A stretch of DNA of 9,691 bases from Methanomassiliicoccus sp. UBA386 (lineage in GTDB: Archaea; Thermoplasmatota; Thermoplasmata; Methanomassiliicoccales; Methanomassiliicoccaceae). Below the pieces are notes generated by a model, which did not search any database, was not told the origin of the DNA, and saw only the letters and a list, made by a program, of their open reading frames with translations. The stretch is from assembly GCA_002498285.1 (NCBI GenBank), contig DAGU01000003.1, positions 1-9,691 on the forward strand. Reading direction: 5' to 3'. Shown here one piece after another: positions 1-5,393 of this stretch. Positions within the stretch are counted from its first letter, which is position 1. Each line of letters starts with the position of its first letter. The translations under genes and the position numbers were made by a program.

Positions 1-414
1 GTGGAGGTGCCGTTCAAGGTCAAGCACATCTCCGAGTACCTGGCCGATAAGGACCTAGACCTGGGCAAGCTTGAGAAGAAGCTCACCTACCATGACCCGT
101 GCCACCTGGGGCGCCACTCCGGCGTGTACCAGGCGCCGCGCGACGTCCTGTCCAGGGTCCCTGGCGCCGAGTTCCAGGAGATGCCCAAGACCTCGGCGGA
201 GGCGCGGTGCTGCGGCGGCGGGGGCGGGGTGCGCTCCGCCTTCCCTGAACTGTCGGAGAAGATCGCCGGACGGAGGGTGGACCAGGCCGCGTTCGCCGAT
301 GTGCTTGTCACATGCTGTCCGTTCTGCGTGACCAATCTCCGCTCGGGCGGCGACAAGAACGGCAGCAAGGTTGAGATCTGCGACCTGGTGGAACTGGTGG
401 AGCCCCTCCTGTGA
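1..414 (+). CDS. CCG-domain Fe-S oxidoreductase (HdrD/GlcF-like), C-terminal part
   Basis: C-terminal 137 residues of a cysteine-rich (CCG) domain protein, the module found in heterodisulfide reductase HdrB/HdrD and in the Fe-S subunits of glycolate/lactate-type oxidases. In this frame the spacing is C34, then C70-C71-G, then C105-C106-P-F-C109. This fits the CCG signature C-X31-38-CC-X33-34-CXXC, which in HdrB binds a noncubane [4Fe-4S] cluster. Only one CCG unit is seen; full-length relatives usually carry two plus ferredoxin motifs, sometimes fused to an FAD-oxidase domain. The GTG at base 1 may be internal, so the gene most likely begins upstream of the window. The stop (412-414) overlaps the folP start as GTGA, which suggests co-transcription and translational coupling. 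Electron transfer or disulfide/2-hydroxyacid chemistry is likely from the family; the exact substrate cannot be told from this fragment. Confidence 0.85.
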   Translation: MEVPFKVKHISEYLADKDLDLGKLEKKLTYHDPCHLGRHSGVYQAPRDVLSRVPGAEFQEMPKTSAEARCCGGGGGVRSAFPELSEKIAGRRVDQAAFADVLVTCCPFCVTNLRSGGDKNGSKVEICDLVELVEPLL

Positions 415-1562
415 ACATGCTTCGGCTCAGGGAATACCGCTCTGCCGAGGAGGCCAGGAAGGACCTGGCATCCTTCCGGCTTCCTAACCTTCCCCTCCCC
501 CTCCTGCTGCACGGGACGGTCCTCATGGCCGAGGGCAGCGTCAGCGAGCTTGGAGAGCTGTCCCGGGAAGCCAAGGAACTCGACGGCAAGGTATATGCAG
601 GCCGGCGCGGCGAACGCGACGCTCTCTTGATGATCCTTCCGCACATCGACACCGCCAGCCTCCCTCGGGAAGGCGGCCCGATGCTGGCCCGGTGCATCGA
701 CCTGTATCGGAACGATGTCTGCGTCGATATCCCGCTGCCCCGCGGCCGTTTGCGTGCCGACCGCACGTTGGTCATGGGCATATTGAACGTCACCCCCGAT
801 TCGTTCTCCGACGGACGGCCCCTTGACACTGATGCCGCCTTCGCCCGGGCGGAGCGGATGATCTCGGAGGGCGCGGACATGATCGACGTGGGGGGCGAAT
901 CGACCAGGCCTGGTTGGCGCCCCGTCAGCGTTGAAGAGGAGATCTCGCGCGTGGTGCCCGTTATCAGGGAGATCGCGGCCTCCTTCGACGTTCCGATCTC
1001 GATCGACACCATGAAGCCGGAGGTTGCGAGGGCGGCCATGGAGGCCGGAGCATCCATCATCAATGACGTCAACGGGTTGAGGAACGAGGGCATGATGCCC
1101 GCCGTGAAGGAGACGGGAGCGGCGGCGGTGATCATGCACATGAGGGGAACGCCGTCGAACATGCACGCCGAGGTCGGCGCATCTGCCTACGGCGACGTGG
1201 TCGCCGACGTGATGTGGTACCTGAACGGTCGCATCAACGCCGCCGAGGAGGCTGGCATCGAGCGCGAGAAGCTCATCATCGATCCGGGCCTGGGCTTTGG
1301 CAAGACCTTCGAGCACAATATCGAGCTGCTCCGCCGCTGCCGCGAGATGCGCTGCCTGGGCGCGCCGGTACTGATCGGCGCGTCACGGAAGCGGTTCATC
1401 GGCCACCTGACCGGGGCGGAGCCGGAGCGGAGGCTGGGCGGTTCAGTGGGCGCGGCCATCATGGCCGCGGAGAGCGGCGCATCCATCGTCCGGGTGCACG
1501 ATGTAGAGGCCACCGTGCAGGCGCTGCGCGTTGTGAACGCAGTGCTTGATCACAGCACGTAG
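411..1562 (+). CDS. folP: dihydropteroate synthase
   Basis: Predicted dihydropteroate synthase, which joins a pterin pyrophosphate to p-aminobenzoate in folate-type cofactor synthesis in the cytoplasm. The TIM-barrel core shows both family signatures: TLVMGILNVTPDSFSDG at residues 119-135 and GADMIDVGGESTRPG at 154-168. It also has SIDT (197-200), IINDVNGL (216-223), the MHMRGTP loop (242-248), DPGLGFGK (291-298) and the late phosphate-binding segment LIGASRKRFIG (321-331). At 383 aa it is longer than the roughly 270-280 aa bacterial enzyme because of an N-terminal domain of about 115 residues before the barrel. The GTG start at 411 overlaps the upstream stop; an in-frame ATG lies two codons later (417). 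The 3' end overlaps the convergent zinc-ribbon gene by 13 bp. In archaea that make methanopterin by another route the physiological substrate could differ, so the family is firm and the pathway less so. Confidence 0.93.
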   Translation: MNMLRLREYRSAEEARKDLASFRLPNLPLPLLLHGTVLMAEGSVSELGELSREAKELDGKVYAGRRGERDALLMILPHIDTASLPREGGPMLARCIDLYRNDVCVDIPLPRGRLRADRTLVMGILNVTPDSFSDGRPLDTDAAFARAERMISEGADMIDVGGESTRPGWRPVSVEEEISRVVPVIREIAASFDVPISIDTMKPEVARAAMEAGASIINDVNGLRNEGMMPAVKETGAAAVIMHMRGTPSNMHAEVGASAYGDVVADVMWYLNGRINAAEEAGIEREKLIIDPGLGFGKTFEHNIELLRRCREMRCLGAPVLIGASRKRFIGHLTGAEPERRLGGSVGAAIMAAESGASIVRVHDVEATVQALRVVNAVLDHST

Positions 1563-1747
1563 GAGTAGATCCAAACGGCCACGATCGCCACTATGGCCAC
1601 GATGTAGAATAGTAGATTGCGCTGTTTGTTCTTCCTCTTCTTGGCCTCCTGCTCCTGCCGGCACTCCTCCGAGCAGTAAAGCTCGTTGGCAGGGACCGGA
1701 TCGCCGCAGGCCAGACAGTGGGAGTGTTCCGGAAGATGGACCTTCAT
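1550..1747 (-). CDS. small zinc-ribbon protein with C-terminal membrane anchor (DUF2116-like)
   Basis: A 65-aa protein. Counted from this ATG, the N-terminal half has a treble-clef-like zinc site: CLAC at residues 11-14 (CXXC) and C25/C29 (CXXXC). A charged linker rich in K, R and E (about 27-43) follows, then a single hydrophobic segment of about 18 residues that ends almost at the C-terminus. That makes it a likely tail-anchored protein with the zinc finger in the cytoplasm. The arrangement matches the archaeal DUF2116 Zn-ribbon family, whose function is unknown. The reading frame also allows a TTG start at 1759 (69 aa). I prefer the ATG at 1747 because a GAGGG ribosome site lies just upstream of it and overlaps the TTG. 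It converges on folP with a 13-bp overlap and diverges from the gene at 1846. Confidence 0.8.
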   Translation of the reverse strand: MKVHLPEHSHCLACGDPVPANELYCSEECRQEQEAKKRKNKQRNLLFYIVAIVAIVAVWIYSYVL

Positions 1748-1752
1748 ACCGT

Positions 1753-1757
1753 CCCTC
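1753..1757 (-). promoter_or_regulatory. ribosome binding site of the zinc-ribbon gene
   Basis: On the minus strand the sequence reads GAGGG, then ACGGT, then ATG at 1747. This is a purine-rich Shine-Dalgarno match with normal spacing. It supports the internal ATG over the upstream TTG at 1759, whose codon overlaps the site. Confidence 0.55.
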
Positions 1758-1759
1758 AA

Positions 1760-1845
1760 ATGGCGCGGTGATACTTATCCTTGGTCCATGACCCCGGGCT
1801 CCGCCAAGCCGATGATTTATCTATCCCGGATTGATTGTCGAGGGC
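1760..1845. promoter_or_regulatory. divergent intergenic region with TATA-like box
   Basis: Short region between the divergent zinc-ribbon gene and the unknown gene to its right, more AT-rich than its surroundings. On the plus strand GATTTATCT (1814-1822) resembles an archaeal TATA box centred about 28 bp before the ATG at 1846, which would fit a leaderless or nearly leaderless transcript. On the minus strand only a weak match (ATAAGTATC, about 1769-1777) is visible. Promoter activity is inferred from sequence alone. Confidence 0.35.
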
Positions 1846-2235
1846 ATGTGGAAAGTCCTGGGCATGGAGGCGGTGCCCGTCACCATAGGCCACGTATGGC
1901 AGGAACGGCTGATCGAACTGTCAAAGCGCAGAAAAGGCGCCCCCCGATTCAGGAAGTTGATGGAGCAGGCCGATTTCCGCTACTTCCATGATGCCATCCG
2001 GGACATCCACACGTTCCTCTTCAGATTCGACCCGGCGACGCCCATGGATGACCTGGAGTACCTCAGGGACTACATCCTCGAACTGCACGAACTTTCCGAG
2101 GACCCGGTGGTATCATTCAACGATGAGCCGCAGAACTTCACCGTGGTGTTCACCGCCGACGAGGTGGCTGACGATCACAAGAAGAGGAACGCCTGGTGGA
2201 AGAACGAGGGCGGAGAGGAGACCCAGAGCCTCTGA
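1846..2235 (+). CDS. hypothetical protein, unrecognised family
   Basis: Soluble-looking protein of 129 aa (134 if the TTG at 1831 is used) that I cannot assign to a family. It has no signal peptide, membrane segment or cysteine. The sequence alternates a basic segment (SKRRKGAPRFRKL) with an aromatic-rich stretch (FRYFHDAIRDIHTFLFRF), then an acidic helix-like part (DDLEYLRDYILELHELSED), a possible beta segment (FTVVF) and a charged tail containing two Trp. It looks like a small mixed alpha/beta cytoplasmic protein. ATG 1846 is preferred because a TATA-like box lies about 28 bp upstream; no good ribosome site precedes either start. It stands alone: divergent from the zinc-ribbon gene and convergent with the TrpD-like gene 58 bp downstream. 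Codon usage is like its neighbours, so it is probably a genuine lineage-specific gene. Confidence 0.72.
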   Translation: MWKVLGMEAVPVTIGHVWQERLIELSKRRKGAPRFRKLMEQADFRYFHDAIRDIHTFLFRFDPATPMDDLEYLRDYILELHELSEDPVVSFNDEPQNFTVVFTADEVADDHKKRNAWWKNEGGEETQSL

Positions 2236-2293
2236 GCCTCTTCCCGCGCGATGCGATACCGACTTCCACCTTGATTTACTGGGGCAGTGCGCC

Positions 2294-3412
2294 TCAGGCG
2301 GCGCTGGAGGCCTCTCCCAACAGCCCCTCCAGTCGCTCTCTGCCCGCCGCGGGGTCCCTGCTCTGGACCTTGGCCCACAGCCGCAGGCGTTCCACCGCCC
2401 GTCCGCTCTCGATGATGCTCCTGGCCCTCTCGATGCCGTCGGCAAGGCCGGACGCGCGGCCGTTCATGCACAGCAGGGGCGCGGCGTTGAGGCATACTAT
2501 GTCCTGGCGCGGGCCATGCTCCTCGCCCCCCAATATGCGCAGCAACCGCACCGCCTCCGCCGCGATGTCCCCGCTGGACAGGAGGTCCTGCTCCCTAGCC
2601 CGCCGGATGCCCAGCTCCTCCGGGGTGATCGTATATGTGTTGATCTCGCCGTTGCGGTCAATCTCCATGACCTTGGTCGGACCAAGGGTTGAGAGCTCGT
2701 CCATGCTCTTGGAGCCGTCGGCGTTGGAGCCGGTGAACACCATAGCCCTCTGGTAGCCGATCTCCTTCATGGTGCTGAGGGTGGGCACCAGCATGTCCTC
2801 CGAATAGACGCCTCGCACCCCGTAGCGGGGCAGGGCCGGATTGGCCAGCGAGCCGGCGATGTTGAGGATGGTGCCGAACCTGATCTGCGAGAGGATGCGG
2901 CCCAGCGCGGCGGGGTGCACCAGCGGGCTGGAGCCGTTGAACATCCCGATGCCGGCGTTCTCTATCGACCGCTTCACGGTGGCGGCGTCGCACTCCATGT
3001 CCACGCCCAGCGCCTCGGCCATGTCCACCGTGCCGCAGCGCGAGGTTATCGCCCGGGCACCATGCTTGGCCATGACCACGCCGTCGGCGGCGGCCACGAT
3101 CGCTGCGGCAGTGGATATGTTGAACGTCTTGAGGGTGTCCATGCCGGTGCCGCTGTTGTCCGAGAGCGGGCCGGGAACATCGGGCCTCACCCTTATGGTG
3201 TCGATCTCATAGATCGCCTCCCACGAGCCGGCGATCTCCTGCGGCGTGGCTCCCTTGGCCGTGATGGCCGCTAGGAATGCGCCCTGCTGCAGGTCCGGCT
3301 GCTCGTCCAGCAGCACCTGCCGGAACATCTCCCTGGCATCCTCCCTGCTCAGGCTCCCTCCTCCAATTATGTCATTGACCCTCGATCCGAACACCCTTAT
3401 TCTGTCTTCCAT
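2294..3412 (-). CDS. anthranilate phosphoribosyltransferase-like (TrpD family) protein
   Basis: A 372-aa protein of the TrpD / nucleoside-phosphorylase-like glycosyltransferase fold. The small helical N-terminal domain (about 1-75) precedes the PRPP-binding core. Visible motifs are DNSGTGMD at 85-92 (TrpD norm GTGGD), FNIST at 97-101, KHG at 116-118, the HPA segment at 166-168, LNIAGSLANPA at 183-193 (TrpD norm FNLLGPLTNPA) and an acidic Mg-binding pair D238-E239 in MDELSTLGP. PRPP and metal sites look kept, while the part that holds anthranilate in TrpD differs, so a different acceptor is possible. No other trp gene is nearby. The ATG at 3412 has a GAGGTG site six bases upstream; the frame stays open to 3682, but that extension is antisense-like sequence inside the dehydrogenase. 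The start lies 11 bp after the alcohol dehydrogenase stop, so the two are almost surely co-translated. Confidence 0.85.
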   Translation of the reverse strand: MEDRIRVFGSRVNDIIGGGSLSREDAREMFRQVLLDEQPDLQQGAFLAAITAKGATPQEIAGSWEAIYEIDTIRVRPDVPGPLSDNSGTGMDTLKTFNISTAAAIVAAADGVVMAKHGARAITSRCGTVDMAEALGVDMECDAATVKRSIENAGIGMFNGSSPLVHPAALGRILSQIRFGTILNIAGSLANPALPRYGVRGVYSEDMLVPTLSTMKEIGYQRAMVFTGSNADGSKSMDELSTLGPTKVMEIDRNGEINTYTITPEELGIRRAREQDLLSSGDIAAEAVRLLRILGGEEHGPRQDIVCLNAAPLLCMNGRASGLADGIERARSIIESGRAVERLRLWAKVQSRDPAAGRERLEGLLGEASSAA

Positions 3413-3418
3413 CTCTGG

Positions 3419-3424
3419 CACCTC
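3419..3424 (-). promoter_or_regulatory. ribosome binding site of the TrpD-like gene
   Basis: GAGGTG on the minus strand, six bases before the ATG at 3412. Its first base is the last base of the alcohol dehydrogenase stop codon TAG, so the site touches the end of the upstream gene. It fixes the start of the TrpD-like protein and implies translation coupled to the dehydrogenase. Confidence 0.7.
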
Positions 3425-4443
3425 TAGAACCTTGTTATCACGCACTTCAGCCCCTCTCTCCCTTCGATATGGCGAAACCCATCCTCCAGATGCTCCAGGC
3501 TGGTCTCCATGGTGATCAGCCGGGCCGCATCCACCTTTTCTGAGGAGATGATCTCCAACGCTTGCTGGTTCGAGCGGCTGGTGCAGCCGTAAGCGCCGAC
3601 CAGCGTCAGCTCGCGATAGTGAAGCTGCCCCATGTCGATCGGCCGGACATCGTCGCCTCGCGGGAGGCCGGAGAACACGCACGCCCGCCCGCGCGGGGCC
3701 ATGGCCCGCATCACGGCCGACATGTCGGCCGCGGGGGTGGCGAGCATGGCGACGTCGGCGCCTCGGCCGGTAAGGTCCATGACCTCGTCGGCCAGGGTCT
3801 CGGACGGCTCCAGGACGTCGGCCCCGATCTGTTCGGCCAGCTTTCGCCTAGAATCCATCGGCTCTACGACGATGGGCCGGGCGCCAAGCGACAACGAGAG
3901 CATGGCGTGCAGCAGCCCCATGGGCCCCGCGCCGATGATAAGCACGTCATCGCCCTCGGCCGTGCGGCACATTTCATGGGCGTGGACGCAGCACGCCAGC
4001 GGCTCGGTTAATGCGGCCACGTCGGCGTCCACGCCGGCCGGCACGACGTTGAGGCCCCGTTGGACGCTCTCTGGCGGCACGGCCATGTACTGGGCGAAGC
4101 CCCCATCGCGGTTGAAGCCGAAGATGCCCTGCCGCGAGCACATGTTATCGCTGCCGGTGCGGCAGGACGGGCATGCGCCGCACACCAGGCCAGGCCATAT
4201 CTGGACCCTGGAACCAACGGGCGGCGCCCCGGCGGCGTCGACCTCGACCAGTCGGCCCACCGCTTCGTGCCCCAGTATGCGCGGGTACGATAGGTCGCGA
4301 TGCCCCTTCCTGAACATCTTGATGTCCGACGGGCAGACGGCGCAGGCCTCCACCTGAACGAGCGCTCCGCCCTTCGGGCAACGCGCGTTGTCCACCTCTC
4401 TGACAGTAAGCTCACCAGGAGCGCTCAGCACCGCCGCTCTCAT
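3424..4443 (-). CDS. zinc-dependent alcohol dehydrogenase (medium-chain dehydrogenase/reductase)
   Basis: A 339-aa cytoplasmic NAD(P)-dependent dehydrogenase of the zinc MDR superfamily, close in pattern to threonine/sorbitol/alcohol dehydrogenases. The catalytic zinc ligands are C37 (in CAVCPSD), H59-E60 (in GHEAVG) and E147 (in LTEPLACC). The structural zinc lobe has four cysteines at 88, 91, 94 and 102. The Rossmann nucleotide site is GAGPMG (171-176), with E194 at the end of the second strand, which favours NAD over NADP. Length is normal for the family. ATG 4443 has GAGGT six bases upstream. It is followed after 11 bp by the TrpD-like gene and preceded by a 136-bp spacer holding two palindromic operators, so it appears to be the first gene of a regulated two-gene unit. 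The substrate (an alcohol, polyol or hydroxy-amino acid) cannot be set from sequence. Confidence 0.92.
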   Translation of the reverse strand: MRAAVLSAPGELTVREVDNARCPKGGALVQVEACAVCPSDIKMFRKGHRDLSYPRILGHEAVGRLVEVDAAGAPPVGSRVQIWPGLVCGACPSCRTGSDNMCSRQGIFGFNRDGGFAQYMAVPPESVQRGLNVVPAGVDADVAALTEPLACCVHAHEMCRTAEGDDVLIIGAGPMGLLHAMLSLSLGARPIVVEPMDSRRKLAEQIGADVLEPSETLADEVMDLTGRGADVAMLATPAADMSAVMRAMAPRGRACVFSGLPRGDDVRPIDMGQLHYRELTLVGAYGCTSRSNQQALEIISSEKVDAARLITMETSLEHLEDGFRHIEGREGLKCVITRF

Positions 4444-4449
4444 TCCTCG

Positions 4450-4454
4450 ACCTC
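4450..4454 (-). promoter_or_regulatory. ribosome binding site of the alcohol dehydrogenase gene
   Basis: GAGGT on the minus strand followed by CGAGGA and then ATG at 4443. It lies one base downstream of operator 1 in the direction of transcription, so a protein bound to operator 1 would sit right next to the ribosome site. Confidence 0.6.
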
Positions 4455-4455
4455 A

Positions 4456-4474
4456 GTTGGATGATATGTCCAAC
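4456..4474. promoter_or_regulatory. palindromic operator 1 of the alcohol dehydrogenase promoter
   Basis: The 19-bp sequence GTTGGATGATATGTCCAAC has perfect 6-bp arms (GTTGGA / TCCAAC) around a 7-bp AT-rich centre. It differs by one base from the copy at 4523-4541. It sits just upstream of the dehydrogenase ribosome site and where transcription would start if the TATA-like box at 4493-4500 is used, so a bound protein would most simply act as a repressor. Size and symmetry fit a dimeric helix-turn-helix regulator; no regulator gene is in the window. Repetition and symmetry are seen directly; the regulatory role is inferred. Confidence 0.72.
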
Positions 4475-4492
4475 TTTAGGAGTTGAAAGCAG

Positions 4493-4500
4493 CTATTAAA
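4493..4500 (-). promoter_or_regulatory. TATA-like promoter element of the alcohol dehydrogenase gene
   Basis: TTTAATAG on the minus strand in an otherwise GC-rich region, about 50 bp before the ATG. An archaeal start about 25 bp downstream would fall near 4470, inside operator 1. AT-rich parts of operator 2 could serve as an alternative TATA element, so the assignment is tentative. Confidence 0.4.
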
Positions 4501-4522
4501 CGTTTATGGGGCCGTTTTTAAT

Positions 4523-4541
4523 GTTGGATGATATATCCAAC
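4523..4541. promoter_or_regulatory. palindromic operator 2 upstream of the alcohol dehydrogenase promoter
   Basis: GTTGGATGATATATCCAAC: perfect 7-bp arms (GTTGGAT / ATCCAAC) around a 5-bp centre, and the same as operator 1 apart from one base. The two centres are 67 bp apart. It lies upstream of the proposed TATA box. It could give cooperative binding or looping with operator 1, or activation. Conservation of the whole 19 bp, including the centre, argues for a real binding site. Confidence 0.7.
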
Positions 4542-4552
4542 TATGTCTGGTC

Positions 4553-4566
4553 GTTGGATATAATCC
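4553..4566. promoter_or_regulatory. partial third operator copy
   Basis: GTTGGATATAATCC repeats the full left arm GTTGGAT exactly 30 bp after that of operator 2 (about three helical turns), then has a shortened ATCC in place of the right arm. It could be a weak third site for the same protein. It lies just beyond the stop of the ferredoxin-like gene, whose end is marked by the AT-rich ATCCT/AGGAT inverted repeat (4563-4578) that partly overlaps this copy. Confidence 0.35.
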
Positions 4567-4579
4567 TCTACCTAGGATA

Positions 4580-5272
4580 TTATATGGCGTCCTCCAGCAG
4601 CTCTCCGCTCCTGCGAACGGTGTATGAACGAACCGGGACCGAGGAGGAGGCGCGGTGGATGGCGGTATCGACCAGACGTTTGAGGTTACCGCAACAGGGC
4701 ACCTCTATGTGCACCAGCGAGATGTCCTTCACATCATTGGAGGACAGGACCTCGGAGAGCTTGTTGATGTAGTCATCATTGTCGTCCAGTTTGGGGCAGC
4801 CGATGACCACCACTCTGCCCTTGATGAAGTCGGGGTGCATGGATGCAAAGGCGAAGGCGGTGCAGTCTCCCGCCAGAAGCAGTCTGGCGTCCTTGAAGTA
4901 CGGCGCCCTGGCGTTCACGAGCTGCATCTTGATCGGCCATGTCGTAAGCTCCGAGCCGCCCTGAGACGGTGTTCCGATGTTGCCCATTGGCCTGAGGACC
5001 ATCGTGCCAGCGGACGGGCATCCCTTTCTGCCGGCCGCCATGCGGGCCTCCACCGCTCCCTCGTCGAACTCATCCGCCTCGCGCTCAACGATATTGAGGG
5101 CCCCTTGGGGGCAATCCCCCAGGCAGGCTCCCAGGCCATCGCAGAGATTGTCGCTGATAACCTTGGCCTTCCCCTCGCGGATCTCTATCGCTCCCTCAGC
5201 GCAGGCAAGCACGCACTGGCCACAGCCATCGCACTTGGACTCATCGATCTCTATGATCTTACGGACGGCCAT
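4580..5272 (-). CDS. ferredoxin-like 4Fe-4S protein with cysteine-containing C-terminal domain
   Basis: A 230-aa predicted electron carrier. The N-terminal ferredoxin domain has a complete cluster motif C14-X2-C17-X2-C20-X3-C24 and a second motif C44-DGLGA-C50-LGD-C54-P in which Leu47 stands where the second Cys of CXXC would be. The C-terminal domain (about 125-205) carries GDC137TAFAFA, VVVIGC159PKLDD and EVPC193C194G, motifs I associate with a family of ferredoxin-like proteins in methanogens and anaerobic bacteria whose exact role is not settled; another conserved-looking Cys is C85. No signal peptide or membrane segment is present. ATG 5272 has an AGGGTG site five bases upstream and a TATA-like stretch before that, so the gene seems to have its own promoter. 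It is 121 bp after the alpha/beta hydrolase and 136 bp before the dehydrogenase. Confidence 0.88.
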   Translation of the reverse strand: MAVRKIIEIDESKCDGCGQCVLACAEGAIEIREGKAKVISDNLCDGLGACLGDCPQGALNIVEREADEFDEGAVEARMAAGRKGCPSAGTMVLRPMGNIGTPSQGGSELTTWPIKMQLVNARAPYFKDARLLLAGDCTAFAFASMHPDFIKGRVVVIGCPKLDDNDDYINKLSEVLSSNDVKDISLVHIEVPCCGNLKRLVDTAIHRASSSVPVRSYTVRRSGELLEDAI

Positions 5273-5277
5273 ACAAA

Positions 5278-5317
5278 CACCCTAGCAACATGGACTGGTG
5301 GGCTTGATAAATAAATC
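5278..5317 (-). promoter_or_regulatory. promoter and ribosome site of the ferredoxin-like gene
   Basis: On the minus strand GATTTATTTATC (5317-5306) is a strong archaeal TATA-like box. A start about 25 bp downstream would fall near 5285, leaving a leader of about 13 bases that contains AGGGTG (5283-5278) five bases before the ATG at 5272. The spacing is consistent with a short-leader transcript. Confidence 0.5.
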
Positions 5318-5393
5318 GCCCAATGGACATCGTCCGTATGGGGTGGCATCTTTCATCGAATGCGACCGGTCCACAGTTCCCGGCAGGAGCTTC

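Noticed and set aside
87..1316. Long open minus-strand frame (409 codons) opposite the Fe-S protein and folP
   Set aside because: Its translation is low-complexity (His, Arg, Gly, Asp rich) and without motifs, as expected antisense to GC-rich genes; the plus strand has clear DHPS and CCG motifs here.
2236..2293. Possible bidirectional terminator between the convergent genes
   Set aside because: No stem-loop with T-run is visible on either strand in these 58 bp.
3413..3682. N-terminal extension of the TrpD-like frame to 3682
   Set aside because: It lies inside the alcohol dehydrogenase gene in another frame, is Arg/Pro rich, and a good ribosome site marks the ATG at 3412.
4506..4772. Plus-strand open frame of 88 codons starting in the operator region
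   Set aside because: It is antisense to the ferredoxin-like gene for most of its length, and its start lies in the dehydrogenase promoter; no family resemblance.
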